Positions 1 through 7,893 of a DNA stretch of 14,202 bases are shown here, piece after piece. The DNA is from Marinilabiliales bacterium. GTDB lineage: Bacteria > Bacteroidota > Bacteroidia > Bacteroidales > F082. A model generated the notes under the pieces. The model made no database searches. It saw only the letters and a program-made list of their open reading frames with translations, and was not told the DNA's origin. The stretch lies in contig PKSW01000057.1 of assembly GCA_002869465.1 (NCBI GenBank), forward strand, positions 1 through 14,202, given 5' to 3'. A program made the position numbers and the translations under genes. Positions within the stretch are counted from its first letter, which is position 1; every line of letters starts with the position of its first letter.

Positions 1-38
1 CGTAATAATTTATATTTCAGGGGTTTATGATTTTTATG

Positions 39-114
<76 letters not shown>

Positions 115-129
115 TTCATTTAAGGACCG

Positions 130-159
130 CAAAAATAACTATTTTTTTACTTTATCAAA
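130..159 (-). promoter_or_regulatory. candidate promoter of tRNA-Phe
   Basis: On the minus strand TATTTTTG (137-130) matches the Bacteroidota -7 consensus TAnnTTTG. A TTTG (159-156) lies 18 bases upstream, close to the usual 19-21 spacing of the -33 element. Transcription would start near base 123, about 9 bases before the mature tRNA 5' end. The elements are read directly. Promoter function is inferred. Confidence 0.5.
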
Positions 160-230
160 AAAAATCTTAATTTCTTCGTGCTTATTGTTTGTCATCAACT
201 AATTTTACCGTTTATTCATATTTAGTATTC

Positions 231-965
231 ATGAAATTAGTAATCGATATTGGTAATACACTTGCGAAAATAGCGGTCTTTAACAAGTCTGATATCATCG
301 ATTTTAAGAGCATCGATATGATTTCTTATAGTAGTATAAAGCAGATGCTTGACACGTATCCTGATATTTCAACTGGAATCATAGCCAGTGTAAGGGAAAT
401 GGATCCTGATTTTTTCAGTTTCCTCGACTCCAACATCCGGTTGATGCAATTGAATGAGTTCACACCTCTCCCATTCGAAAACAATTATAAATCACCTCAT
501 TCACTAGGATATGACCGTATCGCTGCCGTTGCCGGGGCATCAGGTATTTTTCAATTGGATAATGTTCTCGTTATCAATGCCGGAACCTGTATTACTTACG
601 ATGTAATCACAGCCGAAAATAAATATTTAGGAGGTGGTATCAGTCCGGGGATTCAAATGAGGTTTAAAGCTTTACATACTTTTACAGGTAAATTACCGTT
701 GATCAAACCAGGTATCGAATCTACTATTGATATCATAGGCAATACTACTGAAAGATCTATATTATCAGGCGTTCTTAATGGTGTTGTATGTGAAATAGAT
801 GGAATAATTAGCAGTTATAAATTACAATTTCCGGAACTAAAAGTGATCATTAGCGGGGGTGATTATAAATATTTTGATAAAAGCTTAAAAAATAACATCT
901 TTGCATCCCCAAATATTGTGTTAACGGGATTGAACAGAATCCACAATTTTAATGAAAAAAAATAA
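231..965 (+). CDS. coaX: type III pantothenate kinase
   Basis: Phosphorylates pantothenate using ATP, the first step of coenzyme A synthesis, in the cytoplasm. The protein is 244 aa, normal for CoaX. The ATP-binding motif DIGNT is at residues 6-10, followed by GYDR (D95, the expected catalytic aspartate), AGTCITYD (117-124) and GGGISPG (134-140). The ATG at 231 is chosen because it puts DIGNT at the N-terminus as in the family; an in-frame TTG at 189 would add 14 unlikely residues. Residue 116 is Asn where the family usually has Asp before the AGT motif. A weak -7-like TAATTTTA lies at 200-207 without a convincing -33. The last 14 bases overlap the next gene, which suggests translational coupling. 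The family call is firm. Confidence 0.95.
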   Translation: MKLVIDIGNTLAKIAVFNKSDIIDFKSIDMISYSSIKQMLDTYPDISTGIIASVREMDPDFFSFLDSNIRLMQLNEFTPLPFENNYKSPHSLGYDRIAAVAGASGIFQLDNVLVINAGTCITYDVITAENKYLGGGISPGIQMRFKALHTFTGKLPLIKPGIESTIDIIGNTTERSILSGVLNGVVCEIDGIISSYKLQFPELKVIISGGDYKYFDKSLKNNIFASPNIVLTGLNRIHNFNEKK

Positions 966-2229
966 TTATTTAATTCTCTTTCTAGTTGTATTAATTAGTT
1001 TCACTGTTCAGGCGCAGGAAATAAATTCGCCATACTCCAGATTTGGTTTAGGTTATCTGGATGGTGAAAATGTGAATGCCGGTTTAGTGGGAATGGGTGG
1101 GATTGCCATTGGGATCTCCGATCCCACTATGATTAACCCTGCAAATCCTGCTTCGTATGCAGTATTTGATTCAACATCATTCATATTTGAAATTGGAGTA
1201 CATGGTAATATTACTAAATTAAAAACTGACCTTCAATCAGAAAACTCTTCCTATTTCGCTTTAACCTATCTTATGTTTGGTTTTCCGGTTACCAAATGGT
1301 GGAAATCAAGTTTAGGGATGCTCCCATACAGTCAGATTGGTTATAATGTTAAAATCGATATTCCTGTGGAAGGGTTTAGCAATGTTGTCAATTTAATTGA
1401 AGGAGACGGAGGCCTTAATCAATTCTTCTGGGGTAATGCCTTTAAAATAGGTGATAATCTGCGCGTTGGAGTAGATGCGATGTATCTGTTTGGACAAGGA
1501 AGCAGAAGCAGCAAAGTATATTTTCCTGATTCATTATATATTTTCGGAACAAAATCAACTAAATACACACGAGGTGGTGATTTTATTTTTGATTATGGCT
1601 TACAATATGATATTCATTTAAATGATACTCGGAAATTAACAATAGGAGCCATTTATTCAAACAACTGGAATTTAAAAGCCAAACGCGAATACTTAGCCAA
1701 TACGTTTACAGGTGGCTATGATGACGTGGTCGAAACCCTTCAGGATACAATAGCTTATATACCTGAAGAAAAGGGAATCATTACCATTCCACAGCGATTT
1801 GGTGCCGGATTTTCATTGGAAGAAAAAGGGAGATGGCTTGTAGGAGCAGATTTTGAATGGCAAAACTGGGAAAACTTTTCCTCATTTGGAACATCTGACT
1901 CATTAGATAATGCATGGAGAGTTGCGGTGGGAGGACAGTATTCGCCCAAACATACCAGCATTTCCTCACTTGCTAAAAGAATGTATTATCGGCTGGGTTT
2001 CAAATATGCAAACTCTTATCTATCAATATATGATACCCCTATTAACGAGTATGGCATAAGTTTTGGATTAACAATACCGTTAAAGAAATCGAGAACAGCT
2101 ATTGACATTGGATTTGAATATGGAAAACGTGGAACGACTGATAATAATTTAATTCAAGAAAATTTTCTTAACTTTTCAGTCGGTTTTTCAATCCATGAAA
2201 ACTGGTTTCATAAACGTAAATATCAATAA
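952..2229 (+). CDS. conserved outer-membrane beta-barrel-like protein
   Basis: This is a 425-aa secreted protein of unknown function. A Sec signal peptide spans residues 1-21, with likely cleavage at VQA|QE. The mature N-terminus carries PYSRFGLG (27-34), then a Gly-rich stretch and the motif NPANPASY, a pattern I associate with Bacteroidota outer membrane proteins distantly like the FadL/OmpP1 group. The rest alternates short amphipathic strands rich in aromatic residues and Gly (for example FGAGFSLE and RLGFKYANSY), as expected of a barrel. The C-terminal strand LNFSVGFSIHENWFHKRK resembles other Bacteroidota barrel ends. It begins inside coaX and is 26 bases before the TPR gene, so it is almost certainly in one operon with lptC. 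That points to envelope biogenesis. The barrel assignment is inferred; no specific substrate can be named. Confidence 0.75.
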   Translation: MKKNNYLILFLVVLISFTVQAQEINSPYSRFGLGYLDGENVNAGLVGMGGIAIGISDPTMINPANPASYAVFDSTSFIFEIGVHGNITKLKTDLQSENSSYFALTYLMFGFPVTKWWKSSLGMLPYSQIGYNVKIDIPVEGFSNVVNLIEGDGGLNQFFWGNAFKIGDNLRVGVDAMYLFGQGSRSSKVYFPDSLYIFGTKSTKYTRGGDFIFDYGLQYDIHLNDTRKLTIGAIYSNNWNLKAKREYLANTFTGGYDDVVETLQDTIAYIPEEKGIITIPQRFGAGFSLEEKGRWLVGADFEWQNWENFSSFGTSDSLDNAWRVAVGGQYSPKHTSISSLAKRMYYRLGFKYANSYLSIYDTPINEYGISFGLTIPLKKSRTAIDIGFEYGKRGTTDNNLIQENFLNFSVGFSIHENWFHKRKYQ

Positions 2230-2255
2230 AAGAATGTATATTAAACTTAGATAAA

Positions 2256-3650
2256 ATGAAATTAAAAGCCTTAATTACTCTTCTGTTTGTTGGTTTCAGC
2301 CTGCTATCTTTCGGAGCTGAGCCTCTACAAACTTACCAGCCGCAGGATGATTTGCCTAAATATGGCAAAGACAGTGTTAAGTGCGTAGCTAACCTCTCAC
2401 TTTACAGGGAATTTTATAAACAATGGAAACAAAGTGGTTATAAAAACAACGCCATCAACGATGCTTCCAAATGGTGGAGTTGGGTATTTCTGCATTGTCC
2501 TATTGCCAGCGAGAATATTTATGTAGATGGCGTTCGAATGGTTGATTTCAGGATAAAAAAAACTAAAGATCCAGAACTTAAAAAGCAATTACTTGATACA
2601 CTGATGCTAGTTTACGACCAGCGTATTAAATACTTTCCGCTGCATTACAGAACAAAACAACCACAGATAGGAAATATACTGGGGAGAAAAGGGGTTGATT
2701 TATATGAACACAATCCAGAAGAATATGTTCGTGTTAACGAAATTCTCAAAGAATCCATTGAACTGGATAAAGAAGACGCATCGGGCCCGGTTTATGTTTA
2801 TTATTTCCGCACACTAACAAAAATGGCCATGAAAGGTGATACCGATACCATTGCTGTGGTGGAAGCGTATGACCAATTAAGTGACTATATAGACCAGAAT
2901 ATCAGAAAATACACTGAAAAAGGTAATGAAAAAGAAGTAGAAGAATATGTAAACATCCAGGGTAATATTGAAAATACTTTTGAACCTTTCGCACAGTGCA
3001 CTGACCTGGTTAGAATTTATAAGCAAAAATATGATGTGGATCCCAACAATATCGATTTGCTCAAAAAAATAGTTAAACTACTGGATAAAAAGAATTGCAT
3101 CGAAGATCCTTTGTATTTTGATGCTATTGTAAGTTTATATGAACTTGAACCATCACCCGAATCTGCATATTTAATAGGTAAAATGATGTTAAACCAGAAA
3201 AGGTATACAGAAGCCATACCATATATGGAAGATGCTACCAAGATGGATAATCCAGAAAAAGTCGACGATGCATTGATATTCCTGGCACAAACTTATCGTG
3301 CCATCGATAATTTTCCAATGGCCCGGAAATATGCACTGGAAGCCGCAAAAGTAAATCCAGGATGGGGAAAACCTTATGCTTTTATTGGTGATTTATACGT
3401 GATAAGCGCCAATTCATGCGGTGATAATGATTTAACAAAAAAAGTGGCCTACTGGGCTGCCGTTGATAAATACAATAAGGCAAAAGCTATTGAACCGGAT
3501 ATGACGGATGAGATGAATGAACTTATCAGGCGTTATAGCCCTTATTTCCCTCCTGCCGAGGTGTTATTCTTTTACAACCTGGAAGAAGGTGATACATATG
3601 AAATTGGCTGCTGGATTAACGAAAAAACAATCATTAGAGCCGCTAAATAG
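2256..3650 (+). CDS. secreted tetratricopeptide-repeat protein
   Basis: This is a 464-aa exported protein. The signal peptide covers about residues 1-21, ending SFGA|EP. Helical repeats fill the body. The clearest TPR-like units are in the C-terminal half: KRYTEAIPYMEDATKMD (about 316-332), FPMARKYALEAAKVNPGW (about 351-368) and AVDKYNKAKAIEPD (about 402-415). It ends with YEIGCWINEKTIIRAAK, a tail I recall as conserved in Bacteroidota homologues. It likely acts in the periplasm as a protein-protein interaction scaffold; no catalytic motif is seen. It sits 26 bases after the OMP-like gene and 9 bases before lptC, so it is probably cotranscribed with both. A partnership with the barrel or with LPS transport is plausible but unproven. 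Confidence 0.82.
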   Translation: MKLKALITLLFVGFSLLSFGAEPLQTYQPQDDLPKYGKDSVKCVANLSLYREFYKQWKQSGYKNNAINDASKWWSWVFLHCPIASENIYVDGVRMVDFRIKKTKDPELKKQLLDTLMLVYDQRIKYFPLHYRTKQPQIGNILGRKGVDLYEHNPEEYVRVNEILKESIELDKEDASGPVYVYYFRTLTKMAMKGDTDTIAVVEAYDQLSDYIDQNIRKYTEKGNEKEVEEYVNIQGNIENTFEPFAQCTDLVRIYKQKYDVDPNNIDLLKKIVKLLDKKNCIEDPLYFDAIVSLYELEPSPESAYLIGKMMLNQKRYTEAIPYMEDATKMDNPEKVDDALIFLAQTYRAIDNFPMARKYALEAAKVNPGWGKPYAFIGDLYVISANSCGDNDLTKKVAYWAAVDKYNKAKAIEPDMTDEMNELIRRYSPYFPPAEVLFFYNLEEGDTYEIGCWINEKTIIRAAK

Positions 3651-3659
3651 TTTTATCAA

Positions 3660-4220
3660 ATGATCCTTAAACTTATTAAAAGCATCATTATAACCTTTGG
3701 TATGATGATGCTTTTTTCTTGTGAGAACTCGCTAGAAACCATCCGTGAAATTACAAAAGAAGATACGCTTAGTACAGTTGCAGCCTATGATGTTATTTAC
3801 CAACGAAGTGATTCAGGATACCAGCAGGTACTTCTAAAAAGCCCGCTTATGGAGAAATTTGGAGGTGATGACCCTTATTCAGAATTTAAAGAGGGTTTCG
3901 AGGTTACTTTTTATGATACCTCAGGCGCGAAAATATCCTTTATAAGTGCCAATTATGGGATCAACTACGAGAAACGGGGATTACTGAAAGCAAAAAACGA
4001 TGTGATTGTAAAAAACTATGATACACAGGAACAATTGAATACGGAAAATCTTATCTGGGATAAAGACAAAAAAATTCTCTACACCCGGTCTTTTGTGAAG
4101 ATAACATCACCAGAAAACGTGATTTTTGGTGATAGTTTATGGGCTAAAGAAGATTTCAGCTATCGCGAAATTTATAATATGAGAGGTGAAATTGAACTAA
4201 AAGAAGAAGATGACCAGTAA
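3660..4220 (+). CDS. lptC: LPS export periplasmic protein LptC, lipoprotein type
   Basis: LptC receives LPS from the inner-membrane LptB2FG transporter and passes it to the periplasmic bridge. The protein is 186 aa, close to E. coli LptC (191 aa). After the N-terminal hydrophobic segment comes a beta-rich domain with the family's look: SFISANYGINYEKRGLLKAK, then VIVKNYDTQEQLNTENLIWD and KILYTRSFVKITSPENVIFG. The motif for converting free to structured strands (TENLIWD) is typical. The N-terminus is KLIK plus a hydrophobic core ending LFSC (C21), a plausible lipobox. Proteobacterial LptC instead keeps an uncleaved helix. lptA and lptB are not in the window. It is preceded by the TPR gene (9-base gap) and followed by the CorC-like gene (71-base gap). 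Confidence 0.87.
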   Translation: MILKLIKSIIITFGMMMLFSCENSLETIREITKEDTLSTVAAYDVIYQRSDSGYQQVLLKSPLMEKFGGDDPYSEFKEGFEVTFYDTSGAKISFISANYGINYEKRGLLKAKNDVIVKNYDTQEQLNTENLIWDKDKKILYTRSFVKITSPENVIFGDSLWAKEDFSYREIYNMRGEIELKEEDDQ

Positions 4221-4291
4221 AATGCAAGACGATTGCTTTCAAATAGCGGGTAAGATTAAATTATATGTATTTTTAACCAAAGCTATCATCG

Positions 4292-5560
4292 ATGGGCGCT
4301 AATGAATGGTTAATTATCATTATGTTGTTGTTTTCCGGTTTCTTTTCGGGAATGGAAATTGCTTTTGTGAGTTCAAACAGGCTGAAACAAGAACTCGATT
4401 TAAAACGACGTATTCTCCCTGCAAGAATTCTTTCTTCGTTCTATGCCAATCCATCCCGTTTTATCGGTGCACTGTTACTTGGCAACAATATTGCCCTAGT
4501 TATTTATGGCATTGCCATGGCTAACTTGCTTGAACCCTCTATATTTAGAGCCCTACCTCTAGAATATCATTCGGAATTCATTCTTTTGATCATTCAAACC
4601 ATAATTTCAACGCTAATCATTTTAATTACTGCCGAGTTTATTCCTAAGATACTTTTCAGGATCAATCCAAATGCCATTTTGAAATTCTTCGCCGTCCCTG
4701 TCTGGTTATTTTATTTTATTTTCTATCCGATTATTTTCCTGTTTATCGGATTAGCTGAATTTATACTGACAAAAATAATTCGAATACAATTAGATACAGG
4801 AAATTATAATTTCACCATGATTGACCTTGAGGAATATGTAAAAGAATACAACCCTTCATCAGAGCAACCTGAAGAAATTGACCAGGAAATTCAAATGATC
4901 CAGAATGCCATTGAATTCAAACATGTAAAACTCAGGGAATGTATGGTGCCGAGAACTGAGATTGAAGCTTTGGAAATCGATGAAGATATTGACACGCTCC
5001 GCGCCCTGTTCAGCGAAACCGGTCATTCAAAAATAATGATCTTTAAAAACACCATTGATAACCTGGTAGGCTATGTGCACTCATATGATCTATTTACCAA
5101 TCCGGCTAAAATTAGCGATGTTATTCGAAAAATTGATGTATATCCTGAAACCACCAACGCTAGTGACCTGTTGAATAGTATGATTAAAAAACATAAGTCG
5201 GTGGCCATTGTGCTCGATGAATTTGGGGGCACTTCAGGGATGGTAACACTGGAAGATATCATTGAAGAAATATTTGGTGAAATTGAAGATGAACATGATA
5301 AAGAGGAAACCACAGAGAAACAAATTTCGCCCCGTGAATTTATTTTTTCAACACGCCTCGAGGTGGATTACCTGAATGAAAAGTATGATCTGAATATTGA
5401 AGTTTCAGATGAATACGAAACACTGGCCGGATTTATTATTCATCACCACGAAAGTATCCCACAGATGCATGAAGAAATCAAAATTTCGCCTTTTCTTTTC
5501 ACCATTTTAAAATCCGGCGGCAACAAGCTTGAAGAAGTGAAAATGGAAATTATTGATTAG
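4292..5560 (+). CDS. CNNM/CBS-domain CorC-type membrane protein (hemolysin family)
   Basis: This is a 422-aa inner-membrane protein of the CNNM (DUF21)/CBS/CorC_HlyC architecture. The DUF21 membrane domain (about 1-190) has hydrophobic segments near 5-25, 58-80, 105-128 and 133-160. It contains the GEFVPK-like motif AEFIPKIL. Two CBS domains follow. The first starts at MVPRTEIEAL (about 217). The second contains VAIVLDEFGGTSGMVTLEDI and the acidic stretch EEIFGEIEDEHD (about 323-336). A CorC_HlyC domain (about 344-420) closes the protein. Relatives are linked to Mg2+ or Co2+ transport and to membrane stress. The name hemolysin is historical. GldE, the gliding protein, has the same architecture, but no gld genes lie nearby. 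This is the last gene before the hairpin at 5576-5596. Confidence 0.9.
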   Translation: MGANEWLIIIMLLFSGFFSGMEIAFVSSNRLKQELDLKRRILPARILSSFYANPSRFIGALLLGNNIALVIYGIAMANLLEPSIFRALPLEYHSEFILLIIQTIISTLIILITAEFIPKILFRINPNAILKFFAVPVWLFYFIFYPIIFLFIGLAEFILTKIIRIQLDTGNYNFTMIDLEEYVKEYNPSSEQPEEIDQEIQMIQNAIEFKHVKLRECMVPRTEIEALEIDEDIDTLRALFSETGHSKIMIFKNTIDNLVGYVHSYDLFTNPAKISDVIRKIDVYPETTNASDLLNSMIKKHKSVAIVLDEFGGTSGMVTLEDIIEEIFGEIEDEHDKEETTEKQISPREFIFSTRLEVDYLNEKYDLNIEVSDEYETLAGFIIHHHESIPQMHEEIKISPFLFTILKSGGNKLEEVKMEIID

Positions 5561-5575
5561 CTGTATTTCAGAAAA

Positions 5576-5596
5576 AACGGGCTTTCAAAGCCCGTT
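5576..5596 (+). terminator. perfect hairpin ending the coaX-corC operon
   Basis: AACGGGCTTT and AAAGCCCGTT form a 10-base perfect inverted repeat around one central base, which folds as an 8-bp stem with a 5-base loop. It begins 15 bases after the CorC-like stop codon. The plus-strand tail (AACTTACT) is not U-rich. The six A residues that give a good U tract lie on the other side, facing minus-strand transcription. It probably marks the 3' end of the operon, though as a weak terminator or RNA-stability element. Confidence 0.6.
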
Positions 5597-5645
5597 AACT
5601 TACTGAGAGTAAATAATAATGATATTTTTTTTCAATACTTCCATT

Positions 5646-5661
5646 TACATTTGTACATTTG
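5646..5661 (+). promoter_or_regulatory. tandem TACATTTG, -7 promoter elements of the ppiD-like gene
   Basis: TACATTTG occurs twice back to back (5646-5653 and 5654-5661). Both copies match TAnnTTTG, the Bacteroidota -7 consensus. Transcription from the second copy would start near 5668, leaving a leader of about 20 bases before the ATG at 5689. The -33 region is only a T-rich run (5624-5632) without a clean TTTG. Confidence 0.6.
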
Positions 5662-5688
5662 CACCTCAAAATTTAAATTTAAGGATAA

Positions 5689-7806
5689 ATGGCTGTTATT
5701 GGAAACATTAGAAAGCATTCAACATTTCTGATTATAATTATTGGTATTGCTCTTGCCGCATTTGTATTGGGCGACTTTGCCAAAGGAAGTAGAGGGTCTC
5801 GTGAAATAAATATTGGAAATGTTGCCGGTGAGGATATTACGATTATGGACTTTAATCAAAAAGTAGATCAATTTATCCAGAACACCAAACAACAACAAAA
5901 CAAAGAGCGTTTAACTTCTGACGAAATATACAGGCTGAAGGAGGATACCTGGAAACAAATGGTACGTGAGATTTTAATGGAAAAAGAGTATGACGAGTTG
6001 GGATTAACTGTGACAACTGAAGAACTCTTTGACCTGGTTCAAGGCCCAAATCCGCATCCTTTAATCAAACAATACTTTGCTGATCCGTCCACCGGGCAGT
6101 ACAACAGGAGTCTTATAATCGACTACCTGCAAAACCTGGATAACCTGCCGGCAGAATCCAAGCAGCAATGGATTGCTTTCGAAGAATACATCAGAAATGA
6201 TTATTTGAGCACCAAATATAAAGCACTGGTCAATAAGGGTTATTATATACCAACTGAACTCGCTAAAATGGCCTATACCGAAGATAATAGCAATGCAGCT
6301 ATCACTTACGTTGCCAGTAAATATGCTGATTTAGCTGATAGCCTGGTTAAGGTAACCGATGCTGATTACGAGGCATATTATGAAAAGAACAAGGATCGCT
6401 ATGAGCAGGAAGCTATCCGTGAGATCGAATATGTTACTTTCGATATAAAACCTTCAATGAAGGATATGGAAACGGCACGAAGAAACATGGATCAGATATA
6501 TCAGGAATTTAAAACGGTTGAAAATGTAACCCGCTTTGTTAAGTCAACTTCAGATACGCCAGTTGACAGTACCTGGAAAGCCAGCGGACAATTACCTGTG
6601 CAGATCGATTCCATCATGTTCAATAGTGAAATAGGAACGGTTACCGAACCATATTTGAATAACTATGTGTTCACGACCGCCCGCCTGGTAGATATTGGCT
6701 ACAGACCCGACTCGCTGAAAGCATCACACATTTTAATAGCTTATGCTGGTGCTTTGAGGGCCAATCCTGAAATCAACAGAAGTAAAAAAGAAGCGGAAGA
6801 AATAGCTGATAGCCTATACAATGTTGTTAAGAAGTCTAGTAGCAGTTTAACTGAACTCGCCATGGAATTTTCAGATGACGGTTCGGTAGCTCAAAACTCA
6901 GGTGATTTGGGTTGGTTTGCAGATGGACAGATGGTATATGCTTTTAACGAAGCAGTTGTGAATTCGAAAGTAGGTGACATATCAATGGTTGAAACACCTT
7001 TTGGCTACCATATCATTAAAACCACTGGTAAAAAAGAAGATGTAAAAAAGGTAAAAGTAGCCATGATTAATCGCGAGATTATTGAAAGCAATGAAACTTA
7101 CCAGAAAACGTTTTCAAAAGCATCTAAGTTAGCTTCAGAAAATAAAACGATAGAAGCATTCAATAATGCCATTACTGAAGAAGGCCTCACAAAAAAGACA
7201 GCCAATAATCTTCAGCAAATGAGCAACTTCATTTCCGGATTACAGAATCCCAGGCAGTTAGTTCATTGGGCATTTAATGAAAATACGGAAGTGGGTGATG
7301 TATCGCCGGTATTTGATCTGGAGGGTATGTTCGTTGTGGCCACTTTAAAATCTAAAACTGAAAAAGGATATCCTGAACTGGAAGATATTAAAGACAGGCT
7401 TACCGTTTTTGTAACCAATGAAGTAAAAGGCGAAATGCTTGCTAAAGAAATGAGTGGATTCAATAATGATTTTGAACAAATCGCTCAGGAATTAAATCTG
7501 GAAAAGGTAGACGTGAACTCTCTGACATTCTCTTCCAGGAACATCCAGGGATTTGGCGCTGAAAACAAAGTCATTGGAACCGTTTTTGGATTAAATGAAA
7601 CAGAAGTAAGCGATCCGATCATTGGAAACGGCGCTGTTTTCGTTGTCAAATTAAGCAAATTAATGGAAGCTCCTGAAAAAGAAAATTACACGCAGAATAG
7701 CACCACATTAGAAAATGCATTTACCCAACGTGTAAACCAGGATTTCCCATACCGGGCCATTGAAGAGGCATCAGAAATTGAAGACAACAGGTCTTTATTT
7801 TATTAA
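5689..7806 (+). CDS. ppiD: PpiD/SurA-like membrane-anchored peptidyl-prolyl isomerase
   Basis: This is a periplasmic folding factor anchored in the inner membrane, 705 aa (E. coli PpiD is about 620). A single N-terminal helix (about residues 12-28, LIIIIGIALAAFVLGDF) follows a short basic start. A SurA_N-type chaperone region follows (about 35-240). The parvulin domain is at about 343-445, with HIL at 347-349, GDLGWFADGQMV (about 405-416) and FGYHIIK ending the domain (438-444). The C-terminal 260 residues are a further helical and parvulin-like region. It probably helps outer membrane proteins leave the translocon and fold. It follows the lptC operon on the same strand but is separated by a hairpin and its own promoter. 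I recall a PpiC-type gene after lptC and corC in other Bacteroidota. Start: first ATG before the anchor, with an A-rich leader. Confidence 0.92.
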   Translation: MAVIGNIRKHSTFLIIIIGIALAAFVLGDFAKGSRGSREINIGNVAGEDITIMDFNQKVDQFIQNTKQQQNKERLTSDEIYRLKEDTWKQMVREILMEKEYDELGLTVTTEELFDLVQGPNPHPLIKQYFADPSTGQYNRSLIIDYLQNLDNLPAESKQQWIAFEEYIRNDYLSTKYKALVNKGYYIPTELAKMAYTEDNSNAAITYVASKYADLADSLVKVTDADYEAYYEKNKDRYEQEAIREIEYVTFDIKPSMKDMETARRNMDQIYQEFKTVENVTRFVKSTSDTPVDSTWKASGQLPVQIDSIMFNSEIGTVTEPYLNNYVFTTARLVDIGYRPDSLKASHILIAYAGALRANPEINRSKKEAEEIADSLYNVVKKSSSSLTELAMEFSDDGSVAQNSGDLGWFADGQMVYAFNEAVVNSKVGDISMVETPFGYHIIKTTGKKEDVKKVKVAMINREIIESNETYQKTFSKASKLASENKTIEAFNNAITEEGLTKKTANNLQQMSNFISGLQNPRQLVHWAFNENTEVGDVSPVFDLEGMFVVATLKSKTEKGYPELEDIKDRLTVFVTNEVKGEMLAKEMSGFNNDFEQIAQELNLEKVDVNSLTFSSRNIQGFGAENKVIGTVFGLNETEVSDPIIGNGAVFVVKLSKLMEAPEKENYTQNSTTLENAFTQRVNQDFPYRAIEEASEIEDNRSLFY

Positions 7807-7808
7807 AA

Positions 7809-7835
7809 TGTGCTGCTTGGCACAGCTTTTTCTTT
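7809..7835 (+). terminator. probable rho-independent terminator after ppiD
   Basis: TGTGC/GCACA form a 5-bp stem with a 6-base loop (7809-7824), two bases after the stop codon, followed by GCTTTTTCTTT. An alternative GCTG/CAGC pairing runs directly into the T tract. The stem is short, so the terminator is of moderate strength. Confidence 0.5.
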
Positions 7836-7893
7836 AGTCGTATCAATTTTTAGAAAAATAACTAATTAATAACCTTTATTAAATCTAATTCCT

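Noticed and set aside
951..965. A run of eight A in the coaX/OMP overlap as a programmed frameshift site
   Set aside because: A shift could fuse CoaX to the next product, but that would bury a normal signal peptide inside a cytoplasmic enzyme. A simple overlap with coupled translation explains it better.
4292..5560. True hemolysin or the gliding protein GldE
   Set aside because: The domain layout fits the general CNNM/CBS/CorC family. No toxin features and no gld genes are near.
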